Under the pieces are notes generated by a model that saw only the letters and a program-made list of their open reading frames with translations, was not told where the DNA came from and did not search any database. A stretch of 64,000 bases of DNA. It comes from SIG607 sp045586405 (GTDB taxonomy: Bacteria > Bacillota > Clostridia > Oscillospirales > Acutalibacteraceae). Below are positions 50,815 through 59,627 of this stretch, in pieces (positions within the stretch are counted from its first letter, which is position 1; each line of letters opens with the position of its first letter). Both the position numbers and the translations under genes were made by a program. The stretch spans positions 1 to 64,000 of the forward strand of contig JAZNAG010000141.1 of the NCBI GenBank assembly GCA_045586405.1. Direction: 5' to 3'.

Positions 50815-51504
50815 TTGAAAATTTTCGGAATATCCGATTTGCATTTGTCCTTTGGCGCCGATAAACCTATGGATATTTTTATGGGCTGGTCTAATCATAC
50901 CGACAGAATCAGAGCTAACTGGACAAGGCTTGTTGAAGAAGACGATATAGTTGTTCTTCCCGGCGATTTGTCATGGGCTTTAAAGCTTGAAGATACCCTT
51001 GCCGATTTTCAGTTTTTAGATTCTCTTCCAGGTAAAAAACTGATAATTAAGGGAAATCACGATTTGTGGTGGTCAACCGCCAAAAAAATTCACGAATTTT
51101 TTGAAAAAAATAATATAATAAGCGTTGAAATAGTTTTTAATTCAATGTATAAAGCAGGAAATTTTGCAATTTGCGGAAGCCGCGGGTGGCTTTACGAGTC
51201 AAAAGACGATAAGGTTATCGCACTTCGTGAGGCGGGCAGACTTAAAACTTCTCTTGAAGCGGCAAAGAAAGAAAGCCTTACACCTATAGTATTTATGCAT
51301 TATCCGCCTGTATACGCCGAGCAGGTAACAGAGCCTATAATGGAGGTTATAAAGCAGTACGGCATTGATAAGGTTTATCACGGTCATATTCACGGCGGCG
51401 GAATGCATCATTCGGTTAAAGAATTTGACGGTGTTTCTTTCAAATTACTGTCCTGTGACTGTATAGATTTCACCCCATATTTCATAACTGATGTAAAAAT
51501 ATAA
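50815..51504 (+). CDS. Metallophosphoesterase (calcineurin-like)
   Basis: Start TTG 50815 has AAGGGAGGG seven bases upstream; the N-terminus FGISDLHLSF is correct for the fold. 229 residues with the five metal-binding motifs: DLHLS (~7), GDLSWALK (~49), KGNHDLWW (~76), MHYPP (~160) and YHGHIHGG (~190). It matches the COG1768 group of predicted phosphohydrolases. Substrate unknown. Probably its own transcription unit; no consensus promoter was seen in the AT-rich stretch before it. Confidence 0.88.
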   Translation: MKIFGISDLHLSFGADKPMDIFMGWSNHTDRIRANWTRLVEEDDIVVLPGDLSWALKLEDTLADFQFLDSLPGKKLIIKGNHDLWWSTAKKIHEFFEKNNIISVEIVFNSMYKAGNFAICGSRGWLYESKDDKVIALREAGRLKTSLEAAKKESLTPIVFMHYPPVYAEQVTEPIMEVIKQYGIDKVYHGHIHGGGMHHSVKEFDGVSFKLLSCDCIDFTPYFITDVKI

Positions 51505-51593
51505 AAATATTATTAAAAATTTCCAAATAATTGTAGAAATTTCTTTAAATATATGCTATATTATATTTTGATAAATTTTGCGGAGGTATTTCC

Positions 51594-53168
51594 ATGAGTT
51601 TAAAAAATGCAAAAAAAGTTGACACTAACCGTTATGAACTTGACATAGTTATTGACGGTGAAAATTTCAGAAAGGCACTTGCCGATGTTATGCGTCGCGA
51701 AAGCAAGAAGATTACCGTACCCGGTTTCCGTAAAGGTAAGGCTCCTATCAGCTTTATTGAAAAGTATTACGGTGCTGAGGCTTTCTTTGAGGAGACTCTA
51801 AATTCTCTTTACGGTGCTGCTCTTGAAGAAGCTGCAGCTGAGGCAGGTGTTGAAATTGTAGACGATAAAATGGACTTTGATCTTGTTTCAATAAGCAAGG
51901 AAGACGGTGCTAACTTCAAGGTTACCCTTACCGTTGTTCCCGAAATTGAAATCGGCGAATATAAAGGTCTTAAAGAAGAGCGTCTTAAGGTAAAGGTAGC
52001 AAAGGCTGAGGTTGATGAGGAAATCAAGGCTATGGCTGAAAGAAATGCCCGTATGGTAGAGGTTACCGACAGAGCAGCAGAAGACGGCGATACCACCGTT
52101 ATTGATTTTGACGGTTATTTTGACGGCGTTGCTTTCGAAGGCGGCAAGGGCGAATCTTATACCCTTACTCTCGGTTCAGGCCAGTTTATCCCCGGCTTTG
52201 AAGAGCAGATCGTTGGACATAGCAACGGCGACGAATTTGACGTAAATGTTACTTTCCCCACCGAATACCACGCTGCTGACCTTGCAGGTAAAGAAGCTGT
52301 GTTTAAGGTAAAACTTCACGAAATCAAAAAGCGTGAGCTTCCTGAAATTGATGATGAATTTGCAAAGGACGTAAGTGAGTTTGATACACTTGCTGACCTT
52401 AAGGCAGATATAAAGAAAAAGGCTCTTGAGCGCAAGAAGAAGTCTGCTGAAGATGAAACCGAAACCAAACTTCTTGATCAGGTTGTAGCTTCTATAAAGG
52501 GCGAAATCCCCGAGGCTATGTATGAAAACAGAGTTAAGCAGAATCTTCAGGACCTTTATTACAGACTTCAGTCTCAGGGTATGAGCCTTGATAACTACAT
52601 CAAGTACACCGGTGCTACTATTGAAGATATAGCAAAGACCTATCGTCCTCAGGCTGAAAAGCAGGTTAAGATGCGTCTTGCTCTTGAAAAAATCGTAAAA
52701 CTTGAAAACATTATCGTTGCGGACAAGGATGTTGACAAGAAGTATGAGGAAATGGCAGCTCAGTACTCTATTCCTGCTGAGCAGGTTAAGGCTGCTATCC
52801 CCGCTGCTGAACTTAAGAAAGACATCGCTGTAGAAAAGGCTCTTGAAATTATTAAGTCTACTGCAGTTATCACCGATGTTGACGCTTTAAGCGCTGCTGA
52901 GGAAAAGAAACCTGCTGCCAAGAAAACTACAACCAAGAAGGCAGAAGGCGAAACTGAAAAGAAACCTGCCGCTAAGAAGACAACTTCTACTGCTAAGAAG
53001 GCAGAGGGTGAAACCGAAAAGAAACCTGCTGCCAAGAAAACTTCTACTGCAGCTAAATCTACTACTGCTAAGAAAACCACAACCAAAAAGGCTGAAGGCC
53101 AGGCTGAGAAGAAGCCTGCCGCTAAGAAGCCCGCTGCTAAGAAGACTGCAGAAAAGGCAGATAAATAA
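51594..53168 (+). CDS. tig: Trigger factor with long Lys/Ala-rich C-terminal tail
   Basis: Ribosome-bound chaperone and prolyl isomerase. Residues ~1-145 form the ribosome-binding domain with the FRKGKAP signature (GFRKGKAPISFIEKYYG, ~43); ~150-245 the FKBP-type PPIase domain (VIDFDGYFDG, QFIPGFEEQIVGH); ~250-430 the helical chaperone domain. From ~435 to 524 an extra tail repeats EKKPAAKKTT...KKAEGE four times, histone-H1-like and strongly basic. Usual trigger factors end near 430. Ribosome binding site GCGGAGG. It precedes clpP and clpX, the conserved order. Confidence 0.93.
   Translation: MSLKNAKKVDTNRYELDIVIDGENFRKALADVMRRESKKITVPGFRKGKAPISFIEKYYGAEAFFEETLNSLYGAALEEAAAEAGVEIVDDKMDFDLVSISKEDGANFKVTLTVVPEIEIGEYKGLKEERLKVKVAKAEVDEEIKAMAERNARMVEVTDRAAEDGDTTVIDFDGYFDGVAFEGGKGESYTLTLGSGQFIPGFEEQIVGHSNGDEFDVNVTFPTEYHAADLAGKEAVFKVKLHEIKKRELPEIDDEFAKDVSEFDTLADLKADIKKKALERKKKSAEDETETKLLDQVVASIKGEIPEAMYENRVKQNLQDLYYRLQSQGMSLDNYIKYTGATIEDIAKTYRPQAEKQVKMRLALEKIVKLENIIVADKDVDKKYEEMAAQYSIPAEQVKAAIPAAELKKDIAVEKALEIIKSTAVITDVDALSAAEEKKPAAKKTTTKKAEGETEKKPAAKKTTSTAKKAEGETEKKPAAKKTSTAAKSTTAKKTTTKKAEGQAEKKPAAKKPAAKKTAEKADK
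52899..53165 (+). repeat. Degenerate tandem repeat coding the trigger-factor tail
   Basis: Four imperfect units of 50-90 bp, each opening with GAAAAGAAACCTGCYGCYAAG and mostly closing with AAGGCWGARGGYSARRCTGA-like text. They encode KKPAAKK blocks separated by Thr/Ser/Lys and an AEGE(T/A)E hinge. Confidence 0.75.
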
Positions 53169-53221
53169 TCTGTTTATAAAATTTAAATATTGTGCATAAT
53201 CATAAAACGGAGGTAATTGAT

Positions 53222-53818
53222 ATGGATATGAATATGAATTTAGTTCCTGTTGTAGTAGAGCAGACAAGCCGTGGAGAACGCTCTTATGACATTTTCTCCC
53301 GTCTGCTTAATGACCGTATCATAATGCTGAACGGACAGGTTGACGATGTGTCTGCAAGTCTTATAGTTGCACAGATGCTTTACCTTGAAGGTCAGGACCC
53401 CGATAAAGATATAAGCTTTTATATCAACAGCCCCGGTGGCAGTGTTTCGGCAGGTCTGGCTATATATGATACAATGCAGTATATTAAATGTGATGTTTCT
53501 ACCATTTGTATTGGTATGGCGGCAAGTATGGGTGCATTTTTGCTCTCAAGCGGTGCAAAAGGCAAACGTTATGCTCTCCCCAATGCAGAGGTTATGATTC
53601 ATCAGCCTCTTGGTGGCGCACAAGGTCAGGCAAGTGATATTCTTATCAGTGCAAGACATATTGAGCGTACCAGAGAAAACCTTAACAAAATTTTATCCGA
53701 GAATACCGGTAAACCATTAGAGCAAATAGCTGTTGATACAGACAGAGACAACTGGATGACGGCAGATGAGGCTAGAGAGTACGGTATTGTAGATAAGGTA
53801 ATTGCTAAGAGAGGTTAA
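53222..53818 (+). CDS. clpP: ATP-dependent Clp protease proteolytic subunit
   Basis: Start ATG 53222 has CGGAGGT seven bases upstream, giving 198 residues. Serine protease with Ser102 (GMAASMGAFLL), His127 (VMIHQPLGG) and the Asp in VDTDRDNWM (~172-176). N-terminal axial-loop region LVPVVVEQTSRGERSYDI is typical, with a short or absent propeptide. Forms the 14-mer with ClpX, encoded two bases downstream. Confidence 0.96.
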   Translation: MDMNMNLVPVVVEQTSRGERSYDIFSRLLNDRIIMLNGQVDDVSASLIVAQMLYLEGQDPDKDISFYINSPGGSVSAGLAIYDTMQYIKCDVSTICIGMAASMGAFLLSSGAKGKRYALPNAEVMIHQPLGGAQGQASDILISARHIERTRENLNKILSENTGKPLEQIAVDTDRDNWMTADEAREYGIVDKVIAKRG

Positions 53819-53819
53819 T

Positions 53820-55070
53820 ATGCCCAGTAAAGAAAACGATAAAAAGCAAATACGATGCTCCTTCTGCGGTAAAACGCAGGAGGAAGTCGTAAGGCTTATT
53901 GAGGGCCCCGGCGTATATATTTGCGACTCTTGTATTGACTTTTGTAATACTCTGTTATACGGAGAAATGGAAGAAGAAAAGCCCCGTCGCAAAGGTGCGC
54001 CTAAGAAAAGTGAAGAGTTTGTTCTTCCTACGCCCAAAGAGATTAGAGAAAAACTTGATGAATACGTAATAGGTCAGGATGATGCAAAAATCACCCTGTC
54101 TGTTGCTGTGTATAACCATTATAAGCGTATCTTTAAGCAGACCGATAACGATGTAGAACTTGCTAAGAGTAATGTGTTGCTTTTAGGTCCTACCGGTGTT
54201 GGTAAGACTCTTTTGGCGCAAACTCTTTCTAAAATTCTGAAGGTGCCTCTTGCTATAACCGATGCTACCACACTTACCGAAGCAGGTTATGTGGGCGAGG
54301 ATGTAGAAAACATACTTTTAAGACTTATTCAGGCGGCTGACTATGATATAGAAAAGGCTGAACGCGGCATTATTTATATTGATGAGATAGATAAAATTGC
54401 CCGTAAAAGCGAAAACACCTCTATTACCCGTGATGTAAGCGGTGAGGGTGTTCAGCAGGCTTTACTTAAAATTCTTGAAGGTACTGTTGCTAATGTTCCT
54501 CCTCAGGGCGGAAGAAAACATCCCCAGCAAGAGTTTATACAGATAAACACCACCAATATCCTTTTCATTTGCTCAGGCGCATTTGACGGTATTGAAAAGG
54601 TTATTGAAAGAAGACTTGGTGGTTCAAGTCTTGGCTTTGGTGCAGATGTCAAATCACCAAAGAGTATGGAAGCTCAGGCGGTAGCTGAACTTGCTACTCA
54701 TCAGGACCTTGTTAAGTTTGGTCTTATTCCCGAGCTTGTTGGCCGTTTGCCTGTTATTACCGGACTTAAAGGTATGGATAAGGAAACTCTTATCCGTATT
54801 ATGACCGAGCCCAAAAATTCAATAATCAAACAGTATCAGGCACTTTTCTCACTTGACGGTGTTGAACTTGTCTTTGAAAGAGATGCTCTGGAGCGTATTG
54901 CTGAACTTACAATAGAAAGAAAAACGGGAGCCCGAGGACTGCGTTCTATTGTGGAAGCGACCTTGCAACCCTATATGTATAGCGCACCATCGGATAAGGA
55001 TATAAAAACAATTAAAATTTCCGCTAAAACCGTTGACGGCGAAGAAGCGGTTATTGAAAGAAGAAAGTAA
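53820..55070 (+). CDS. clpX: ATP-dependent Clp protease ATP-binding subunit ClpX
   Basis: AAA+ unfoldase feeding ClpP. Start ATG 53820 directly after clpP, with AGAGAGG inside clpP. 416 residues. N-terminal zinc-binding domain with CSFCGK and CDSCID (Cys ~14, 17, 36, 39), Walker A GPTGVGKT (~118), Walker B IIYIDEIDKIAR (~185), the sensor and ClpP-binding LGF loop (SLGFGAD, ~277) and the C-terminal GARGLRS (~376). All key sites intact. Confidence 0.96.
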   Translation: MPSKENDKKQIRCSFCGKTQEEVVRLIEGPGVYICDSCIDFCNTLLYGEMEEEKPRRKGAPKKSEEFVLPTPKEIREKLDEYVIGQDDAKITLSVAVYNHYKRIFKQTDNDVELAKSNVLLLGPTGVGKTLLAQTLSKILKVPLAITDATTLTEAGYVGEDVENILLRLIQAADYDIEKAERGIIYIDEIDKIARKSENTSITRDVSGEGVQQALLKILEGTVANVPPQGGRKHPQQEFIQINTTNILFICSGAFDGIEKVIERRLGGSSLGFGADVKSPKSMEAQAVAELATHQDLVKFGLIPELVGRLPVITGLKGMDKETLIRIMTEPKNSIIKQYQALFSLDGVELVFERDALERIAELTIERKTGARGLRSIVEATLQPYMYSAPSDKDIKTIKISAKTVDGEEAVIERRK

Positions 55071-55075
55071 AATTT

Positions 55076-55125
55076 ATGGCATCATCCTTCTGAAAGACGG
55101 AGGATTGATGCCATTTTGTTTGATT
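55076..55125 (+). terminator. Terminator after clpX
   Basis: Imperfect stem ATGGCATCATCC / GGATTGATGCCAT (one bulged base; 55076-55087 and ~55102-55114), then TTTTGTTTGATTTTT. Confidence 0.7.
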
Positions 55126-55146
55126 TTTATCAGGAGGAGATAAAAA

Positions 55147-57486
55147 ATGAGAGAAATATTTAAAATCAATGCGGACTGGCGTTTTTGTGAAGGCGACCTG
55201 AAGGTACCCAGACCTGTTACCAAAGGACCTACATACGGACAGTCAAAAACCGAGCGTAAACTTCAGGGACCTGCTTCATATAACTATTATGACAATCCTG
55301 AGGGTTGGTGGGGCACTAATCAGGAAATTCGCAGTATAGGTTGGAAATCGGTTAATCTTCCTCACGATTTCATAATCACTAAAACTCCTGAAGAGAAATA
55401 CAACAACGCTACCGGTTATTTTGAGTACACAAACGGCTGGTACAGAAAGCATTTTAAACTTAACGAAGAAGATAAGGATAAGAGAATTTCTATTATTTTC
55501 GACGCTATTTCAACCCACGCTACTGTATATCTTAACGGCTGTCTTATGAAGCATAACTTCAGCGGTTACACCACCTTTGAGGTTGATATTACCGATAATG
55601 TTTATTTTGACAAGGAAAATGTTCTTGCCGTTTACGTTAACACCGAAGAATTTGAAGGCTGGTGGTATCAGGGCGGCGGTATCTACCGTGATGTATGGCT
55701 TAAGAAAACCGACAGAGTATGTATCGATATGTACGGCGTTTATGCTAAACCCGTAAAGGTAGACGATACTACCTGGAATGTAGAGTTTGAAACTACCGTA
55801 AGAAATGAAAACTATGACGGCAGAGCAAAGCGCGTAACCGCAAAAAGTGTAATTAAGGATAAAGACGGTAATGTTGTGGCAGAAGCTCAGGGTAATGTGC
55901 TTGTAGCCGCAAAGGAAAAGGGCGTTGCAAAGTATACCGCTACCGTTAAAAATCCTGCACTTTGGGATATTGACGATCCTAACCTTTACACCGTAGAAAC
56001 CGTACTTATTAAAAACGGTAAAGAATGTGATAATGACGATACCCGTATCGGTTTCCGTACTGCTTACTGTGATCCCGATAAAGGATTCTTCCTTAACGGC
56101 AGACACATTAAACTTAAAGGCGTTTGCACCCATCAGGACTTTGGTCTTACAGGTCTTGCCGTTCCCGATAACATTTTAAGACATAAGGTTAAAATGCTCA
56201 AGGATATGGGAACAAATGCATATCGTTGCTCTCACTATCCTCATCCTACCGCTACTATGGATGCTCTCGACGAAATGGGCATTATAGTAATGGACGAGTG
56301 CAGATGGATGGAATCTACCGATGAAGGTCTTGCTCAGCTTGAAATGGTTATGAAGCGTGACAGAAACCGCCCAAGCGTTGTTTTCTGGTCACTCGGTAAT
56401 GAAGAATACCATCATAAAACAGAGGTTGGAAGACGTATCAATAAATCAATGTACCGCTTTGCTAAGAAACTCGACAGCGAACGATATATTCTTGCCGCTG
56501 TTGATAAGGCTGTAGGCAGTACCATTTTTGACTGTCTTGATTCAATCGGCATTAACTACAACCTTATGCACTATGAAGATATACATAAAATGTATCCCGA
56601 CAGAGCAATTTTTGGTTCCGAATGTTCTTCTGCAGGTACTACAAGAGGTTATTATTACGGTAATATAAACCTTATTAGTACTCAGGGCTATGTGGATTCT
56701 ATTGATCACGACACAAATAAATGGTTTGTAGGCAGAGAAACCACCTGGAAGTTCGTTATGGAAAGAGACTGGGTAATGGGCGAGTTTATGTGGGCAGGTT
56801 TTGAACACAGAGGCGAAGCTTTCTGGCCCAGAATTTGCTCTCAGTCAGGTGTAATTGATCTTTATCTGCAGAAAAAAGATGCTTATTATCAGAAGGTTTG
56901 CCAGTGGGTAGATAAGCCGAATGTTTATCTTATGCCTCACTGGAACTGGTGCGGTATGGAGGGTGAAGAAATAAGAGTTGTTTCTTATACTAACTGCGAA
57001 CAACTTGAACTCTTCCTTAACGGCAAATCTCTCGGCAAAAAGGATATTGAACTTTACGGTCACGGCGAATGGCAGGTACCTTTTGCTCCAGGCGAACTTA
57101 AAGTTGTAGGTTATAACGGTGGTAAAAAGGTTGCCGAGGATAAAAGAGTTACTTCGGGCAAATCTTATGCTCTTAAACTCCGTCTTGAAAATGAAGAGCC
57201 TTTAAAAGAGGGCGACATTGCACTCTTTACCTGCTATGTTGTAGATGAGAACGGCATTGAAGTTCCCGATGCGGCTCCCTATGTTCGCTTCTATGCTTCA
57301 CCCAACGCTAAAATTGTTGGTACGGGCAGCGATGTTTGCGACCATAATCCCGTACATCTGCCTAACCGTCAGATGCGTGCAGGTGCTATCAGCGTAGCGG
57401 TTCAAATTGGCAATACCGACAGCGAAGTAAGACTTTATGCTGAGAGCGATAACCTTAATCGTGCAATGCATAAAATAGAGTTTTAA
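55147..57486 (+). CDS. Glycoside hydrolase family 2 (beta-galactosidase/glucuronidase type)
   Basis: 779 residues, no signal peptide, so intracellular. Order: jelly-roll sugar-binding domain (~50-190, with GWYRKHF and GGGIYRDVWL), immunoglobulin-like domain (~200-305), TIM barrel (~306-600) with acid/base E419 in SLGNEEYHH and nucleophile E492 in FGSECSS, then two C-terminal beta domains (~610-779). The layout fits the GH2 beta-galactosidase group with C-terminal DUF4982-like and Ig-like parts. Specificity cannot be read from sequence. No transporter or regulator is adjacent, unusual for a sugar-use gene. AGGAGGAG ribosome binding site. Confidence 0.9.
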   Translation: MREIFKINADWRFCEGDLKVPRPVTKGPTYGQSKTERKLQGPASYNYYDNPEGWWGTNQEIRSIGWKSVNLPHDFIITKTPEEKYNNATGYFEYTNGWYRKHFKLNEEDKDKRISIIFDAISTHATVYLNGCLMKHNFSGYTTFEVDITDNVYFDKENVLAVYVNTEEFEGWWYQGGGIYRDVWLKKTDRVCIDMYGVYAKPVKVDDTTWNVEFETTVRNENYDGRAKRVTAKSVIKDKDGNVVAEAQGNVLVAAKEKGVAKYTATVKNPALWDIDDPNLYTVETVLIKNGKECDNDDTRIGFRTAYCDPDKGFFLNGRHIKLKGVCTHQDFGLTGLAVPDNILRHKVKMLKDMGTNAYRCSHYPHPTATMDALDEMGIIVMDECRWMESTDEGLAQLEMVMKRDRNRPSVVFWSLGNEEYHHKTEVGRRINKSMYRFAKKLDSERYILAAVDKAVGSTIFDCLDSIGINYNLMHYEDIHKMYPDRAIFGSECSSAGTTRGYYYGNINLISTQGYVDSIDHDTNKWFVGRETTWKFVMERDWVMGEFMWAGFEHRGEAFWPRICSQSGVIDLYLQKKDAYYQKVCQWVDKPNVYLMPHWNWCGMEGEEIRVVSYTNCEQLELFLNGKSLGKKDIELYGHGEWQVPFAPGELKVVGYNGGKKVAEDKRVTSGKSYALKLRLENEEPLKEGDIALFTCYVVDENGIEVPDAAPYVRFYASPNAKIVGTGSDVCDHNPVHLPNRQMRAGAISVAVQIGNTDSEVRLYAESDNLNRAMHKIEF

Positions 57487-57488
57487 TC

Positions 57489-57516
57489 AAAAGAGCCCGA
57501 AAGGGCTCTTTTTTTA
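57489..57516 (+). terminator. Terminator after the GH2 gene
   Basis: AAAAGAGCCC / GGGCTCTTTT with a GAAA loop and seven T. Confidence 0.92.
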
Positions 57517-57525
57517 CCCCTTTCG

Positions 57526-57554
57526 TTGACAAGCGTCGTTTTTTGGAGTATTAT
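57526..57554 (+). promoter_or_regulatory. Promoter of the pncB-azlCD unit
   Basis: TTGACA 57526-57531, 17-bp spacer, TATTAT 57549-57554; GCGGAGGCG ribosome binding site follows before ATG 57588. Confidence 0.82.
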
Positions 57555-57587
57555 TAGATACAGAAAACTTTTCTGCGGAGGCGCAAT

Positions 57588-59027
57588 ATGGATAAAAGAA
57601 ATTTAAGTATGCTGATGGACCTTTATGAGATGACAATGGCTAATGGTATACTTGACAGTGAAATGGAAGGCACTATTGCTTATTTTGATATGTTTTTCCG
57701 CCGTGTTCCCGACGAGGGCGGCTTTGCTATTATGGCGGGACTTCATCAGCTGATAGATTATTTTGAAAAGCTTTCTTTTAGTGAGGATGATATAGATTAT
57801 CTTAGAGGCCTCGGTCTTTTTGATGAAAGATATCTCGCTTTTTTAAGAGATTTTAAGTTTGAATGTGACGTATGGGCTGTTCCCGAAGGCACACCCATTT
57901 TCCCCAGAGAGCCTATTCTGACGGTTCGCGGTCCTATTATGCAGGCCTTTTTAGTGGAAACTATGGTGCTTCTGACCATTAACCATCAATCTCTTATTGC
58001 TACAAAGGCAAACAGAATTGTTCGCGCGGCAGAAGGAAGACCTGTTTTAGAGTTCGGTTCCCGCCGTGCTCACGGCTATGATGCGGCTATCAACGGCGCA
58101 AGAGCGGCAATTATCGGCGGCTGTGTAGGTACCGCCTGTGTTATCGCAGGTAAAGACTTTGACGTTACTCCTTCAGGCACTATGGCACATAGCTGGGTAC
58201 AGCTTTTTGACAGCGAGTACGATGCTTTTAAGACCTATGCTCAAAAATATCCGGACAGCACAACACTGCTTGTGGATACCTATAATGTTCTTAAAAGCGG
58301 TATTCCCAATGCCATAAAGGTTTTTGACGAGGTATTAAAGCCTATGGGCAAACGCCCGAGGGGTATTCGTATTGACAGCGGTGACATAACCTATATTACT
58401 AAAAAAGCAAGAAAAATGCTTGACGATGCAGGATATCCTGACTGTAAAATAGTTGTTTCAAACTCTCTGGATGAATATCTTATCCGAGATATGCTTATCC
58501 AGGGTGCAAAGGTAGATATTTTCGGTGTAGGCGAAAGACTTATAACTGCCGCAAGAGAGCCTGTTTTCGGCGGTGTTTATAAACTTGTTGCCGTTGAAAA
58601 AGATAATGAAATTATTCCTAAAATTAAAATCAGCGAGAACACTTCTAAAATTACCATACCCGGTGTAAAGATTCCGTGGCGTCTTTATGATAAGGATACA
58701 GGTAAGGCAATAGCCGATGTTATGACTTTAGGGCATGAAAAAATAGATGACACCAAGCCTTATGAAATTTTCCACCCCGAATATACCTGGAAAAGAAAAA
58801 CGGTTGAAAACTTCAAGGCTGAAAAACTGCAGGTAAAGGTTTACGAAAAGGGCAGACTTGTTTATGAAAGCCCATCTGTAAATGAAATTGCAAAATACTG
58901 CAAAGAGAAGGTTGACAACCTTTGGGATGAGGTTAAGCGTTTCGAAAAACCCCATACCTATTATGTAGACCTTTCAGAAGAACTCTGGAATCAGAGAAGT
59001 GAACTTCTGCATAAACATTCAAAATAG
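57588..59027 (+). CDS. pncB: Nicotinate phosphoribosyltransferase
   Basis: Converts nicotinate and PRPP to nicotinate mononucleotide in NAD salvage. 479 residues, the long Firmicute type. Signatures: LMDLYEMTMANG (~10), FFRRVPDEGGFAI (~36), EFGSRRAHGYDAAI (~148) and the catalytic His in PSGTMAHSWVQ (~H198). RIDSGDITY (~262) and FGVGERLITA (~303) bind the phosphate and PRPP. Context gives a link: the CinA amidase domain encoded at 42445 would act on nicotinamide mononucleotide and yield nicotinate mononucleotide, the PncB product. That link is inferred. Confidence 0.93.
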   Translation: MDKRNLSMLMDLYEMTMANGILDSEMEGTIAYFDMFFRRVPDEGGFAIMAGLHQLIDYFEKLSFSEDDIDYLRGLGLFDERYLAFLRDFKFECDVWAVPEGTPIFPREPILTVRGPIMQAFLVETMVLLTINHQSLIATKANRIVRAAEGRPVLEFGSRRAHGYDAAINGARAAIIGGCVGTACVIAGKDFDVTPSGTMAHSWVQLFDSEYDAFKTYAQKYPDSTTLLVDTYNVLKSGIPNAIKVFDEVLKPMGKRPRGIRIDSGDITYITKKARKMLDDAGYPDCKIVVSNSLDEYLIRDMLIQGAKVDIFGVGERLITAAREPVFGGVYKLVAVEKDNEIIPKIKISENTSKITIPGVKIPWRLYDKDTGKAIADVMTLGHEKIDDTKPYEIFHPEYTWKRKTVENFKAEKLQVKVYEKGRLVYESPSVNEIAKYCKEKVDNLWDEVKRFEKPHTYYVDLSEELWNQRSELLHKHSK

Positions 59028-59037
59028 GAGAAAATGT

Positions 59038-59622
59038 ATGAAAAAAGTAATTGCACTTTTACTAACTTTCAGTGTGCTGTTTTGTCTTGCCGGTTGTAAG
59101 AAGAATAAGAACAACGGCTCCGCTTATGGAATTGACATCAATTACTACCTTGGTGCAGGACAAATAAGCGAGGCTAAATACGGCTTAGGTCTTAATCCTG
59201 ATGAAATTGAAAAGGATGCTGAGGCTCAGAGCGGTGAACATACCCACGAAGGCGGTGACGGCCATGCCGGTATGATCTTCTATGAGGATTTTATTGGCAA
59301 AGAAGCGTATGTTGTGGACGGCTTTTATTACTGCTTTAAAACAGGTGAAGAGGAAAAAGGTATTTCCTGCATAATCGGTACCGATACTATTTACGGCTTT
59401 GCGGTTGGTATGGCTACAAAGTTTGAAGTAAATGAGGCAATTTCTAATTTGTCACCCCAAGCAACAGTAAGCGGTAATAAAGATTTTTTCTATTTGCTTT
59501 TTGATATGGATAACGTTGACACTTTAGTTTGTAAAAACGGTAAAAATGTGCTTAAATTTTACTTTGAAGAAGATGTTCTTATAGCCGCATGTCTGTACGA
59601 CAGCGAAAAGTGGGAGTTCTGA
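59038..59622 (+). CDS. Predicted lipoprotein with His-rich segment
   Basis: Start ATG 59038 with TAGGAG upstream; earlier in-frame starts are inside pncB. 194 residues: signal peptide II with lipobox LAGC (Cys ~20), a basic Lys/Asn stretch, then an unrecognised alpha/beta domain. Residues ~66-79 hold GEHTHEGGDGHAG, four His in a short acidic-glycine segment that could bind a metal. It lies ten bases after pncB and six before azlC, suggesting one transcript. Function unknown; Lgt encoded at 37048 would lipidate it. Confidence 0.7.
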   Translation: MKKVIALLLTFSVLFCLAGCKKNKNNGSAYGIDINYYLGAGQISEAKYGLGLNPDEIEKDAEAQSGEHTHEGGDGHAGMIFYEDFIGKEAYVVDGFYYCFKTGEEEKGISCIIGTDTIYGFAVGMATKFEVNEAISNLSPQATVSGNKDFFYLLFDMDNVDTLVCKNGKNVLKFYFEEDVLIAACLYDSEKWEF

Positions 59623-59627
59623 TATAA

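Noticed and set aside
55510..56133. 207-codon minus-strand frame inside the GH2 gene
   Set aside because: Antisense to conserved GH2 domains; no start signals.
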